Source of the DNA: Bryobacterales bacterium F-183
GTDB lineage: Bacteria > Acidobacteriota > Terriglobia > Bryobacterales > Bryobacteraceae
Direction of reading: 5' to 3'
Assembly (NCBI GenBank): GCA_016865505.2
Contig: AP025252.1
Location: forward strand, 1,984,001-2,048,000
DNA length: 64,000 nt
Position numbers and translations under genes: made by a program. Within the stretch, counting starts at the first letter, position 1, and every line of letters begins with the position of its first letter. This document shows, one piece after another, positions 52,203 to 61,328 of this stretch. The notes under the pieces were generated by a model. That model was given only the letters and a program-made list of their open reading frames with translations. It had not been told where the DNA came from and searched no databases.

Positions 52203-53549
52203 ATGCGGGTCCTCCCATTGTTCCTTGTGCTGGCAGCGGTGGGTCTGGCTGAGAGACTAACGATCGAGCAGATGGTGGAGCAGGGCGTCCGGCGGTACCC
52301 TGCGGTTCGAGTTCCAGAAGCGGAAGTACGGCAGGCTGCGGCGGGCATCCAACTGGCTCGCACGGCGTATCTCCCCAAGATTGACGCTATCGCCGGCGTG
52401 AATCGCGCTACCCGAAACAACAGCTTTGGTCTGCTGTTGCCTTCTCAAATCATCGCCCCGATTTCCGGTCCTGTATTAGGCACCAACGGGCTTGGTTCCG
52501 CCTTCGGCAGTACCGTTGGTGTACTCGCCACGTGGGAGCCGTTCGACTTCGGCCTGCGCGACGCGAATGTCGCGGCGGCAGAGGCGGCACAGCGCCGGGC
52601 CAATGCAGGCGTCGATCAGGTACGGCTGCAGGCAGCGTCCCTGATTGCGGATAGCGCGTTGACGTGGCTTGCGGCGGTACAGACGGCAAAGGCGGCGCAA
52701 GCCGGAGTGGATCGCGCAGCAGAACTGCAACGCATCACAGAAGGTCTGGTGAACGCCGAGCTACGCGCAGGCGCGGAGTCTTCCCTGGCGGCGGCAGAAG
52801 CGGCCGCCGCGCGCCTCCAATTGGTACGCAGCAAGCAAGCGGCGGACGAAGCCAAGGCCGTACTTTCGGTGCTGCTGAACGATCCCCAACTGGAGCTATC
52901 CGAAGGCAGCCTACTGCGGCTTCCCGGTGAGGCCGAAAGCCCCGGCAATCTGGAAGCGAACCCATCGGTAAAGGCTGTGGACTTGGCGCTGGCAGAAACC
53001 GAAGCCCGCCTGCACGCGCTCGACCGTGCGTACTTCCCCAAGTTCAGCGTGCAGGCAACGAGCTACGCGCGCGGTACAGGTGCTGTCCCGGATGGACGTT
53101 TGTTGGGCGGTGTGAACGGCCTTGGGCCCAACATACAGAACTGGGGCGTGGGCTTTACTGCCACCTTCCCGGTGTTTGACCTTCCGTCGATTCGTGCGAA
53201 GAAAGCCGCCGAGGTCGCGCGTCTCGATGCCGATAAAGCCCGGCGCGAACAACTCCTGCTGGACCTCAAGATGCAGCAGGAGAAAGCGCTTGCGGCCTAC
53301 CGGTCCGCGTTGGAGTTCGCGCAAACGACACCGGTACTGGTGACCTCCGCCAAAACAGGCATGGAGCAGATTCGTGCACGCTATGAAGCAGGCCTGGCAA
53401 CAGCGCTGGAAGTAGCCGAAGCGCAGCGGCGTTTGACACAAGCCGAAATCGACGACAGCCTGGCGAGGCTCAGCATCTGGCGCGCGAGGCTGGCCGTGTA
53501 CGTCGCGGCCGGCGACCTGGCGCCGTTTCTGCGGGAGGCAAGCCGGTGA
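52203..53549 (+). CDS. TolC-family outer membrane efflux protein
   Basis: 448 residues from the ATG at 52203 (the frame is open from GTG 52194). Signal peptide MRVLPLFLVLAAVGLAE. Two helical repeats typical of TolC (about 40-230 and 240-440) start RLTIEQMVEQGVRRYPAVRVPEAEVRQA, and QARAEAGLATALEVAEAQRRLTQAEID-like heptads lie near the end. It forms the outer-membrane channel of the RND system that follows and overlaps that gene (GTGA). A TAGAGT box 9 nt before the ATG suggests its own start. Confidence 0.9.
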   Translation: MRVLPLFLVLAAVGLAERLTIEQMVEQGVRRYPAVRVPEAEVRQAAAGIQLARTAYLPKIDAIAGVNRATRNNSFGLLLPSQIIAPISGPVLGTNGLGSAFGSTVGVLATWEPFDFGLRDANVAAAEAAQRRANAGVDQVRLQAASLIADSALTWLAAVQTAKAAQAGVDRAAELQRITEGLVNAELRAGAESSLAAAEAAAARLQLVRSKQAADEAKAVLSVLLNDPQLELSEGSLLRLPGEAESPGNLEANPSVKAVDLALAETEARLHALDRAYFPKFSVQATSYARGTGAVPDGRLLGGVNGLGPNIQNWGVGFTATFPVFDLPSIRAKKAAEVARLDADKARREQLLLDLKMQQEKALAAYRSALEFAQTTPVLVTSAKTGMEQIRARYEAGLATALEVAEAQRRLTQAEIDDSLARLSIWRARLAVYVAAGDLAPFLREASR

Positions 53550-56500
53550 AGCTGGTTCTGGCTGCGTTATCGCGCCCGATTACGTTGGTGATGGCTCTGG
53601 TGGCCATCGCGCTTGCTGCGGGACTGGCCGTACGCCGCATGCCCGTCGACATCTTTCCGCAAGGTGGCGAACCGGCCATCTACGTCGCGCAGCCATACGG
53701 CGGCATGGATCCTTCGCAGATGGAAGGCTTCCTGACGTATTACTACGAGTATCACTTCCTCTACATCACGGGCATTCAGCGCGTGGAGTCCAAAAGCATA
53801 CAGGGCGCGGCGTTGATGAAGCTGGCGTTCTACCCGGGTACGGACATGAACCAGGCGATGGCGCAGACCGTCGGGTACGTGAACCGGGCTCGTGCGTTTA
53901 TGCCTCCCGGTGCGGTGCCGCCGTTCATCACGCGCTTTGACGCCGGGTCCATCCCGGTGGGCCAGTTGATCTTCAGCAGCGCGACCTTAAGCGCCGGCGA
54001 ACTGCAGGACATCGCGCTGAATCGCGTACGTCCGCTGTTTGCCACCCTGCCGGGTGTGTCCGCGCCTCCGCCATTTGGTGGCAACCAGCGAACCATCGTC
54101 GTCAGGCTCGATCCGGACAAGCTGCGGCAGTACGGCATCTCGCCGGATGAAGCGGTACTCGCTGTCAACAAAGCATCGACGGTGATCCCGTCGGGCAATG
54201 TCCGCACCGGCGATCTGAATCGCTATGCCTTAACCAACTCGGTGATTGGCGGCAACTTTGCAGAGTTGGCCAATGCACCTGTACGGACAGGGCAGGGAAC
54301 GCCCGTGTACCTGCGCGACATCGCAGTGGTGGAAAACGGCACCGACATCGTTACGGCCTACGCGCATGTGGACGGCAAGCGCACGGTGTACATCCCCGTC
54401 ACCAAGCGCTCGGACGCGAGTACAGTAGCGGTGTTGAACGCGGTGCGCGAGGCTTTGCCATCGTTCAAAGAAGTGGTGCCCGAAGGCGTGGACGTACGGC
54501 TGGAGTTTGACCAGTCCGGCTACGTCAACAACGCCGTTCGCGGTTTGACTACGGAGGCAATGCTAGGCGCTGTACTCACGGGTCTGATGGTGCTGCTGTT
54601 TCTGCGGGACTGGCGTAGCGCGCTGATCGTGATTACGACCATCCCGATGGCGCTACTGTCCGCGGTGGTGCTGCTTTGGGCGGCTGGACAAACACTGAAC
54701 ATCATGACCTTGGGCGGCCTCGCCCTGGCTGTCGGCATCCTGGTGGATGAAGCGACGGTGGAGGTCGAAAACATCCACACACAGCTCGCGCGTGGCCTGC
54801 CTCGTGGCGTAGCAGTAGTGGAAGCCGCACGGCGTACCGCGTTCCCTCGCTTGTTGGCCATGGTGTGTATTCTCGCCGTCTTCGTGCCCGCGTTCTTTAT
54901 GGAAGGCGTGAGCCGCCAACTGTTCCTGCCTCTATCGCTGGCCGTCGGCTTCGCGATGGTGTCGTCGTATGTGTTGTCCACCACCTTGGTGCCGGTGCTT
55001 GCCGCGTGGTTGATGCGTACAGGGCATAGCAGCGGCAATAACAGCGCCATGCGAAGGCTGTATGTCGCGTATCTGGAGTTCGCATTACCGCTGCGCTTGC
55101 CGTTGGTCGCGATTTACCTGATTGGCGCGGGAGCGCTGCTGTGGATACTGGTGCCGCAGATTGGCACGGAACTGTTCCCGCAGAACGACCCGCCTGTGTT
55201 TCGCGTACGCCTTCGCGCTCCGGTCGGCACGCGTATCGAACGTACGGAAGTGATCGCCTTACAGGCGCTCGACCTCATGCGGCGCGAGATCGGCAAGGAC
55301 GGCATCGAGATCACCACCGGCTTCATCGGCGTACAGCCGGCCAGCTATCCCATCAACACAATCTTTTTGTGGACCAGCGGTCCGCATGAGGCGGTGCTGA
55401 CCGTCGCGCTCAAGCCGGAAGCCCGCAAGGGGAGCGCCGTGCTGCGGGAAAGGCTGCGTACCGCATTCCGAAAGGATCTGCCAAACGTCGAGATCTCGTT
55501 CGAGGCCGGCGACATCGTCAATCAGGTGATGAGTGCGGGTTCACCCACGCCTGTCGACGTAGCAGTCCAAGGTCCAAGCCTGGCCGACGATCGCGCACAC
55601 GTCGCGAAGGTACGAGCGGAACTCGCCAAACTGCCCTTTCTGCGGGACCTGCAACTCGCCCAGCCGCAGAACTACCCGACCCTGCAGGTGAACATCGATC
55701 GCGATCGTGCCGGACAGTTTGGACTCACCATGCAGGATGTCGCGCGGTCGCTGATTCCGGCCACGTCGAGTTCGCGCTTCACGGACCCGAACTACTGGCG
55801 CGACCCGGCATCGGGCAACGCCTTCCAGATCCAAGTGGAGATCCCGCAGAATCGCGTGCAATCTGCCGCGGCTGTCTCCGATCTGCCGGTAGGGAAAGGC
55901 TCGACGCGACCCTTGCTGGGAGAAGTTGCCGAGATCCGCGAGGGTACGGCACCAGGACTGATGGAGCGCTACAACGGCCAGCGTATGTTGAGCCTCACGG
56001 CGAACCTGCACGGCGTCACCCTGGGGCAGGCGATCCCGCAGATCCAACAGGCGATCGCCAAAGCCGGACAACCGCCGCGCGGCGTCAAAGTCCTACTGCG
56101 GGGCCAAGCGCCGGCATTGACGGAAACGCTCACGGGCCTACGCAATGGGCTTCTGCTGGCCATCGCTGCGATCTTTCTACTGCTTGCCGCCAACTTCCAA
56201 TCGCTACGTTTGGCGCTGGCTGTGCTGCTGATGCTGCCGGCTGTCATTGCAGGTTCGCTGATCATGCTGCTGCTCACCGGCACGACCCTGAACATCCAGT
56301 CCTACATGGGCGGCATTATGGCGATGGGTATCGCCGTAGCCAACGCGATCCTCGTCGTCAGCTTTGCGGAGGCCGCGCGGCGTGAACAGTCCCTCAATAG
56401 CGCAGGGGCGGCCCTCGAAGGCGCTGCGGGACGTCTGCGTCCTGTGTTGATGACCGCGTTCGCCATGCTCGCCGGCATGCTCCCGATGGCGCTCGGCTTG

Positions 56501-56692
56501 GGCGAAAGCGGTGACCAGTCCGCCCCGCTGGGCCGCGCCGTAATCGGCGGGCTCATTGCCGCTACCATCGCGACACTCGCCATACTGCCCTTAGTATTCG
56601 CCTTGTTCACGCATGACAAAGCCCCCGCGTCGCCGTCCTTGAACCCTCATGATCCGGAGAGCCGTCTTTATGTCCCAGATGTTGTTGCTTAG
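53546..56692 (+). CDS. RND family efflux pump, inner-membrane subunit
   Basis: 1048 residues, GTG start. Twelve membrane helices with two large periplasmic loops are predictable. Helix 4 has D401-E402 (GILVDEATVEVENIHTQLARG), matching the AcrB D407/D408 pair only partly. Helix 10 has A932-N933 (MGIAVANAILVVSFAEA), where AcrB has the proton-relay K940. These changes recur in the RND branch with the VANAIL motif, so it is probably active with different coupling residues. It exports small molecules with the TolC and adaptor proteins. Substrate unknown. Confidence 0.92.
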   Translation: MKLVLAALSRPITLVMALVAIALAAGLAVRRMPVDIFPQGGEPAIYVAQPYGGMDPSQMEGFLTYYYEYHFLYITGIQRVESKSIQGAALMKLAFYPGTDMNQAMAQTVGYVNRARAFMPPGAVPPFITRFDAGSIPVGQLIFSSATLSAGELQDIALNRVRPLFATLPGVSAPPPFGGNQRTIVVRLDPDKLRQYGISPDEAVLAVNKASTVIPSGNVRTGDLNRYALTNSVIGGNFAELANAPVRTGQGTPVYLRDIAVVENGTDIVTAYAHVDGKRTVYIPVTKRSDASTVAVLNAVREALPSFKEVVPEGVDVRLEFDQSGYVNNAVRGLTTEAMLGAVLTGLMVLLFLRDWRSALIVITTIPMALLSAVVLLWAAGQTLNIMTLGGLALAVGILVDEATVEVENIHTQLARGLPRGVAVVEAARRTAFPRLLAMVCILAVFVPAFFMEGVSRQLFLPLSLAVGFAMVSSYVLSTTLVPVLAAWLMRTGHSSGNNSAMRRLYVAYLEFALPLRLPLVAIYLIGAGALLWILVPQIGTELFPQNDPPVFRVRLRAPVGTRIERTEVIALQALDLMRREIGKDGIEITTGFIGVQPASYPINTIFLWTSGPHEAVLTVALKPEARKGSAVLRERLRTAFRKDLPNVEISFEAGDIVNQVMSAGSPTPVDVAVQGPSLADDRAHVAKVRAELAKLPFLRDLQLAQPQNYPTLQVNIDRDRAGQFGLTMQDVARSLIPATSSSRFTDPNYWRDPASGNAFQIQVEIPQNRVQSAAAVSDLPVGKGSTRPLLGEVAEIREGTAPGLMERYNGQRMLSLTANLHGVTLGQAIPQIQQAIAKAGQPPRGVKVLLRGQAPALTETLTGLRNGLLLAIAAIFLLLAANFQSLRLALAVLLMLPAVIAGSLIMLLLTGTTLNIQSYMGGIMAMGIAVANAILVVSFAEAARREQSLNSAGAALEGAAGRLRPVLMTAFAMLAGMLPMALGLGESGDQSAPLGRAVIGGLIAATIATLAILPLVFALFTHDKAPASPSLNPHDPESRLYVPDVVA

Positions 56693-57725
56693 CGCCATCG
56701 TCGCGCTCTCGGCGCAAGAGGTTGTCACCGTCCAACAGAAGCCCGTCACGCGAACCTTGCCGCTGCCGGGCGAGCTTTTGCCGTACCAGCGAACTGCCGT
56801 ACAAGCTCGCGCCAATGGCTACATCCGCGACGTACTCGTCGATCGTGGCAGCGTGGTTCGCAAGGGCCAAACGCTTGCCACACTGGACGCCCCGGAATTG
56901 AACGCACAAACGGCGGAGGCGGAATCGAAAGTACAGCAGGCTGCCGCAGCCAAGGCCGAAGCGGAAGCGCGACTGGCGGCGGCCCGCGCCACGTATGAAC
57001 GCCTGCAGAAAGCAGCGGCGACCCCGGGAGCTATAGCCGGGAACGAGTTAGTACAGGCCGAGAAAGCGGTGGACGCCGCCCAAGCCTCCGTTCGCGCCGC
57101 TGACAATTCGATCCTCGCGGCGCAAGCCGTTGTACGTGCCACCAAGCAGGCCGAGGCGTACCTGCAGGTCACCGCGCCGTTCGATGGCGTGGTCACCGAA
57201 CGATTCCTGCATCCCGGCGCCTTGGCAAGCGCGGGACCCGTAGTGGAGCTACAGCAGATCGCCAGGCTCAGGCTGGTGGTCCCGGTGCCGGAAGCGCAGG
57301 TGGTAAGTATCCGCAATGGTAGCCGAGTGGAGTTCCGCGCCCCCGCGTTCCCCGGCCGTACCTTTGCCGGTATCGTCGCGCGCGTCGATCGTTCGCTGGA
57401 CCCCAAGACCCGCAGCATGCCGGTGGAACTCGATGTCGCCAATCCCCAGATGGAACTTGCCCCTGGTATGTACGTGGAGGTCGCATGGCCCGGCGGTAGT
57501 GGGTCCGCATCTCTGTTGGTGCCGCCCACCGCTGTGGTAACCACCACCGAGCGTACCTTCGTCATTCGCGTTCGCAAGGACGGCCGCGCGGAATGGGTGA
57601 ACGTACGCAAGGGCACGGTCGCCGGTGATGCAGTCGAAGTACAAAGTGCTGGGCTAGCGGCAGGCGACATGGTGGTGAAGCGTGGTTCCGACGAATTACG
57701 CGAAGGTACCGTCATTCGGCGCTAA
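56649..57725 (+). CDS. RND-associated membrane fusion protein (HlyD/AcrA-like)
   Basis: 358 residues with a signal peptide (about 1-22, SQMLLLSAIVALSA). It has the lipoyl/biotinyl-like hybrid (PYQRTAVQARANGYIRDVLVDRGSVVRKGQTLATLDAPEL), an alpha-hairpin (about 85-160), and the beta-barrel and membrane-proximal parts (EFRAPAFPGRTFAGIVARVDRSLDPKTRSMPVELDV). It overlaps the RND gene by 44 bp and completes the tripartite pump. The gene order outer-membrane / pump / adaptor is unusual compared with the common adaptor-first order. Confidence 0.92.
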   Translation: MIRRAVFMSQMLLLSAIVALSAQEVVTVQQKPVTRTLPLPGELLPYQRTAVQARANGYIRDVLVDRGSVVRKGQTLATLDAPELNAQTAEAESKVQQAAAAKAEAEARLAAARATYERLQKAAATPGAIAGNELVQAEKAVDAAQASVRAADNSILAAQAVVRATKQAEAYLQVTAPFDGVVTERFLHPGALASAGPVVELQQIARLRLVVPVPEAQVVSIRNGSRVEFRAPAFPGRTFAGIVARVDRSLDPKTRSMPVELDVANPQMELAPGMYVEVAWPGGSGSASLLVPPTAVVTTTERTFVIRVRKDGRAEWVNVRKGTVAGDAVEVQSAGLAAGDMVVKRGSDELREGTVIRR

Positions 57726-57776
57726 AGAGTGACGTTTCCGAAGGCAAATTGCGCTTGCATAGGCAGGGAGTCTTTG

Positions 57777-58316
57777 ATGCCAACCACAGCAAGCACGGAC
57801 AGTCTGCAATTGAGCGCACCAACCGTCATCACCCAAAGCGGCATGACCTGCTGGGCAGCGGCGGTTCTCTCGTGGCTAAAGGTAAAGAATGCGGGCGCAC
57901 TGGCTCGCTACGCCAACAGCGAAAAGGGCATTGTCGACGCCATTCGTGAATGGAGCGCCTTGAATGTCGCGTTAGGGCAGCCTGCATTGATTCACGATAA
58001 CGGCGGTTTGACCGGCGAAGGCTCGACGTGGGTAATGGACAACGTCGGCAGCAAAGGCATCGGCTTCAAACAGGCGTCGATCGTGACCGGTACATTCATC
58101 CTGTCCAAGCTCAAAGAGAAGGGCCATTTGTACATGATCCGCATCTGGGTCGGGGGGATGTCGCACGCCGTGGTGGTCTACGGTATCGAGAACGCCAATA
58201 ACGCGAAGATCTGCCAGATTTCAGTGATGGATCCAAGACCGAACTACGGTCTCAAGCAGCTTTCGCTGTCCGAACTTCGCACAGACCATCAGGTATGGAT
58301 CGCCTGGATGCCCTAG
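57777..58316 (+). CDS. papain-like cysteine protease (C39-like), solo
   Basis: 179 residues from the ATG at 57777, with GGGAG 6 nt upstream. Visible catalytic positions are Q20 (VITQSGMTCW, oxyanion), C25 (TCWAAAVLSWL), H130 (GGMSHAVVVYGIE) and D152 (MDPRP). The order and spacing match papain-like/C39-type folds used in effectors and bacteriocin processing. There is no signal peptide or transporter domain. It lies 51 nt after the efflux adaptor, next to a tRNA-Leu gene. Role unknown. Confidence 0.7.
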   Translation: MPTTASTDSLQLSAPTVITQSGMTCWAAAVLSWLKVKNAGALARYANSEKGIVDAIREWSALNVALGQPALIHDNGGLTGEGSTWVMDNVGSKGIGFKQASIVTGTFILSKLKEKGHLYMIRIWVGGMSHAVVVYGIENANNAKICQISVMDPRPNYGLKQLSLSELRTDHQVWIAWMP

Positions 58317-58336
58317 AGATCAGATTGGAAGGAATT

Positions 58337-58425
58337 TGGTGGCGAAGGTGGGGGTCGAACCCACACGTTGAGTGAACAACGCCAGATTTTGAGTCTGGTG
58401 CGTCTGCCAGTTCCGCCACTTCGCC
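58337..58425 (-). tRNA. tRNA-Leu (anticodon CAA)
   Basis: The complement folds as a complete class II tRNA. The acceptor stem is GGCGAAG/CTTCGCC, the D-arm reads AACTGGCAGACGC, and the anticodon stem is CCAGA/TCTGG with loop CTCAAAA (anticodon CAA at 58389-58391). A long variable arm and the T-arm with GGGTTCGACCCCC follow, and the gene encodes its CCA end. It reads UUG. Being next to accessory-looking genes, it is a possible integration site, but no flanking direct repeat was found. Confidence 0.97.
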
Positions 58426-58443
58426 ACGAAGCAGGACAAGACT

Positions 58444-58454
58444 TTTATAGTATA
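58444..58454 (-). promoter_or_regulatory. candidate -10 region of tRNA-Leu
   Basis: On the minus strand, overlapping TATACT and TATAAA hexamers lie 19-29 nt before the tRNA 5' end. No clear -35 is visible. Confidence 0.35.
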
Positions 58455-58477
58455 GCGCGATACCGATCTGCCGCCAC

Positions 58478-60826
58478 TTAGGACACGTCGTCGTACTGGT
58501 TGATCCCAAGCTCCTGACACCACGTATCGCTCCAGCCCTTTCCGTAGCAGCCGTCGAAAATCGCGGCCAGCTTGCGCGTCAGGTTGGACTGTTTCTTGCT
58601 GCACGCATGACAGTGCGGCAGAACCAGTTGTGGCAATTCGGCAAGGCCGCGCATCACCAGGGCTGTTGGAGGCTGATGATCCGCGATCCAGGAAATACCA
58701 CGGTACGCATCGGTCTGGTTGGCTACGTCGATGCAAGTGTGACAGCCGTATAGATCGCCCATCGCCGCTACCCGATCGTTGTCCACTCCGGCAAAGCTGC
58801 CGCGGACTCCCGAAGTCACAATTTCCGTCGGAAGATTCATGCCCGGATCGAAAGTGAGCTGTGCCTGACCGAGGGCATCGTACAGTACGTTCGCTGCATT
58901 GTTGGATTGTCCCTGGTGGCTCCAGCCGACGCATGGGTTCAAGACCAGACGAAGAAGGTCGCTAAGCTCTTCAGGCGTAAGTTGGGTGCCTAGATACGTC
59001 CGCACCTGGTCGGCCGGCTGCCCCCTGAGCGATGGGTTCGCCGACAGGATCTCTTTCGTCCTCGCGGCGATGCTGGATTGCCTGGTAGAGCAGCCAAGGC
59101 ATTGGGGCAACAGAATCTGCTGCCGCGTATTGGTTGGGGTCTTGGTATAGAAGCGCAATCCCAGGTCAATGCCGAAGTCGTCCAGCAGTTCCACCATCGC
59201 CGTAGGCGGATTATGGTCGCGTATCCAGCCGGATTTATTCGGATCCCGAAACTCGTCTCTGCCGCAGCTATGGCAGGTGATACGGTCGCCGATACCGAAC
59301 TCTTTCATACCCTGCGAAATCTGATCGAGTTCCCACTGCACCATCTCGCGATGGCTGTCGTCATAGGCGCCTGGGGATAACGAATTCATGACGAAGACCC
59401 CAAGCCGGGCGTACGGTCCCGGCGCGCTGAGTCCGGCCTGGTCGAGTTGATGCCAGATGTCCAGAAAACCGTTCGGCGCGCCATCGGTTAGCAGCTTGGT
59501 CATCCGGCACATCGCCGGGGCCGACCATTTGTACTTGAACCTTGGGTGCAGCGACATGAAGATATGCGCGGCGCGCGGGTCACTTTGCACGGCTGTTTGG
59601 AGCGCCTGTACCCAGGGCCTGTCGCCACTCTTGTAGTTCTCTTGCTGCAGTGCAAAGTCATTCACGATCGATTGGCGAAGAAGCTCATTGCGCTGCATCA
59701 CCACCCACTGATAGTCTTCCCGTGCGCACTCTTCGGCCTTTTGCTTCCAGGCCTGCACCAACTGAGACAGATGTGCCAACTCCCGTCGGGCCTGATCCGC
59801 ACGCTGATTGAAGATCAGTTCCCGCGACGCATGAAGTCTGCCCGCGTCGCGCTCCAGAGCGGCAATCTCTTCGGTTAGCTCCTGTGCGTAGTCTTCGGGT
59901 TTCTGCTCCGCGATATTTTGGATCTCCTGTGTGTACCCATCGATCTGCACCGCGATTTCATTGCACGCCTGGGCGATGCTGTTTGCCTGCCCGAGAAGCT
60001 CCTGTATCTGCTTTTCGTACTGCTGTTTGATGACCGGATCCGTTGCTGTGGCACCAAGAGCCTGTAGTTGTTTGCCCCGGGCAGAAACCGCTTCTCCTTG
60101 CTGGCGGTATGCTTCCCATTGCTGCTGCAGCCTGCTACGCTGCGCCTCCAGTAGTTGAATCTGCGCGCGCTGCTGCTGCCCGAACTGGTTGATCCGTTCT
60201 TGCTTGGTCAACGCAATGCGCTCGGCTTTCTGGCGTAGCGCCTCAATTTGCGCGTTTACGTCGTTCGATACTTCATTGCTCAACGCAGTTGGGTCCGCAA
60301 GAAGGGATTGCAGTTGGGCGATACGTTTGTTCAGCGTCCGCGCATAACCGCGTGCGCGAAGTGTCGGCTCGGTGTTGCCGCCGCTTCCGCCAAACACTCC
60401 TGGCGGTACTTCTGATGGTTCGAGCAGCGCACGTGGATCTGCGAATACCGTTTGGATGAGCGTGCCGATGAGCTGTTCCTGGCTTGTACGTTCCTGTAAG
60501 GCAAGCACCATCAGAGTGCGTACGCGCTGGGCCAAAATCATCCCCATCACGCGCTGCGTCTCCGGATCCAGCTGCTTATAGGATTGCTCGGTTAGCTTCA
60601 GTACCCGGGGCTTTTTCAGCAGTTGGCCCTTCACTCCATAGCTGGTCGTACGCTCCTGCCGTACCGCGAACTCTAGCGCTTCGTTGTACACAAGGTACAG
60701 GAGCGGGTGTTGTTTGACCCCAGCTGCTGCCTGTGGCAGAAGAACGTCCCGTCCGGAAGACGGACACAGCATCAACTTGTTTTTCGAGGCAGGCTCGAAG
60801 TTGTCACAGTTCGAGCAATCGGGCAT
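58478..60826 (-). CDS. large coiled-coil protein with tandem HNH-like zinc modules
   Basis: 782 residues from ATG 60826 (the frame is open to 60886). The N-terminus has a cysteine cluster (C4, C7, C21). A helical domain and a long Gln/Ala/Glu-rich coiled coil (about 185-375) follow. The C-terminal half carries two copies of one module: CxxC (C518/C521; C695/C698), then WI-x-DH-x-PPTA (D537-H538; D716-H717), then a second cysteine pair LPxCxxCSxxQS (C576/C579; C739/C742). CxxC-DH-CxxC resembles HNH/treble-clef nucleases or binding modules. A family is not recognised. The gene overlaps its upstream partner by 23 bp. Confidence 0.6.
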   Translation of the reverse strand: MPDCSNCDNFEPASKNKLMLCPSSGRDVLLPQAAAGVKQHPLLYLVYNEALEFAVRQERTTSYGVKGQLLKKPRVLKLTEQSYKQLDPETQRVMGMILAQRVRTLMVLALQERTSQEQLIGTLIQTVFADPRALLEPSEVPPGVFGGSGGNTEPTLRARGYARTLNKRIAQLQSLLADPTALSNEVSNDVNAQIEALRQKAERIALTKQERINQFGQQQRAQIQLLEAQRSRLQQQWEAYRQQGEAVSARGKQLQALGATATDPVIKQQYEKQIQELLGQANSIAQACNEIAVQIDGYTQEIQNIAEQKPEDYAQELTEEIAALERDAGRLHASRELIFNQRADQARRELAHLSQLVQAWKQKAEECAREDYQWVVMQRNELLRQSIVNDFALQQENYKSGDRPWVQALQTAVQSDPRAAHIFMSLHPRFKYKWSAPAMCRMTKLLTDGAPNGFLDIWHQLDQAGLSAPGPYARLGVFVMNSLSPGAYDDSHREMVQWELDQISQGMKEFGIGDRITCHSCGRDEFRDPNKSGWIRDHNPPTAMVELLDDFGIDLGLRFYTKTPTNTRQQILLPQCLGCSTRQSSIAARTKEILSANPSLRGQPADQVRTYLGTQLTPEELSDLLRLVLNPCVGWSHQGQSNNAANVLYDALGQAQLTFDPGMNLPTEIVTSGVRGSFAGVDNDRVAAMGDLYGCHTCIDVANQTDAYRGISWIADHQPPTALVMRGLAELPQLVLPHCHACSKKQSNLTRKLAAIFDGCYGKGWSDTWCQELGINQYDDVS

Positions 60827-61226
60827 GCAGCCTGCCTTCCACGCCGGGCCTGGACGCAGCTGCTGCCTGCAACTCATCCCAAACATTGCCCGGTACCTTC
60901 GAGCTAAAGAAAAACAGCTCCTGATCCGGATTCTCTGCCTGCGCCACGCGTTGCAGTACAGGCGAGACCTCGGGGTGAGAATCGAACCGCAATCCGTACC
61001 GTAGCTCCAGCATGGCGAAGTCCGCCAGGCTGATTTCCCAGGTCAGCTTCCAGTCACGGCGGGCGCGTGTAATCGCGTTCTGCATACGTTCTAAGGCGAC
61101 ACTGGCTGCATCCCTTTCGAGAGGACTGCCCAGACGTTCGTTCAACGAATTCAGAAGTTTTTCTGCGGTCTGGATGTCGGCGAGGACATCGAACGCTTCC
61201 ATCTGAGGTTGCCGGAACTTCAACAT
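60804..61226 (-). CDS. small helical hypothetical protein, partner of the tandem-zinc protein
   Basis: 140 residues from ATG 61226 (the frame is open to 61250). It is helical and charged (MLKFRQPQMEAFDVLADIQTAEKLLNSLNERLG; RDAASVALERMQNAITRARRDWKLTWEISLADFAMLELRYGLRF). No signal peptide or known domain. Its 3' end overlaps the next gene's start by 23 bp, so the two are almost certainly co-translated. Upstream lies only a terminator-like hairpin, so this is the first gene of a two-gene unit. Confidence 0.62.
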   Translation of the reverse strand: MLKFRQPQMEAFDVLADIQTAEKLLNSLNERLGSPLERDAASVALERMQNAITRARRDWKLTWEISLADFAMLELRYGLRFDSHPEVSPVLQRVAQAENPDQELFFFSSKVPGNVWDELQAAAASRPGVEGRLHARLLEL

Positions 61227-61248
61227 GGTAAGGGAGAGAGTATCACGC

Positions 61249-61298
61249 AAAACGCCAGCTGCCCGAGGCTCTCTTCCTCTGGCAAGCTGGCGCTTTTT
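61249..61298. terminator. bidirectional terminator between the DUF362 and two-gene units
   Basis: CGCCAGCTGCC (61253-61263) pairs with GGCAAGCTGGCGC (61281-61293) with one bulge. It is followed by TTTTTT on the plus strand and by a TTTT run on the minus strand. It would stop transcripts of the DUF362 gene reading left. Confidence 0.7.
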
Positions 61299-61328
61299 TA
61301 TACCCTGCAGCGAGGCCGCAAAGACGGC

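Noticed and set aside
58337-58425. tRNA-Leu as an integration (att) site for the 57.8-61.2 kb genes
   Set aside because: No repeat of the tRNA 3' end was seen in the window and no integrase gene is present.
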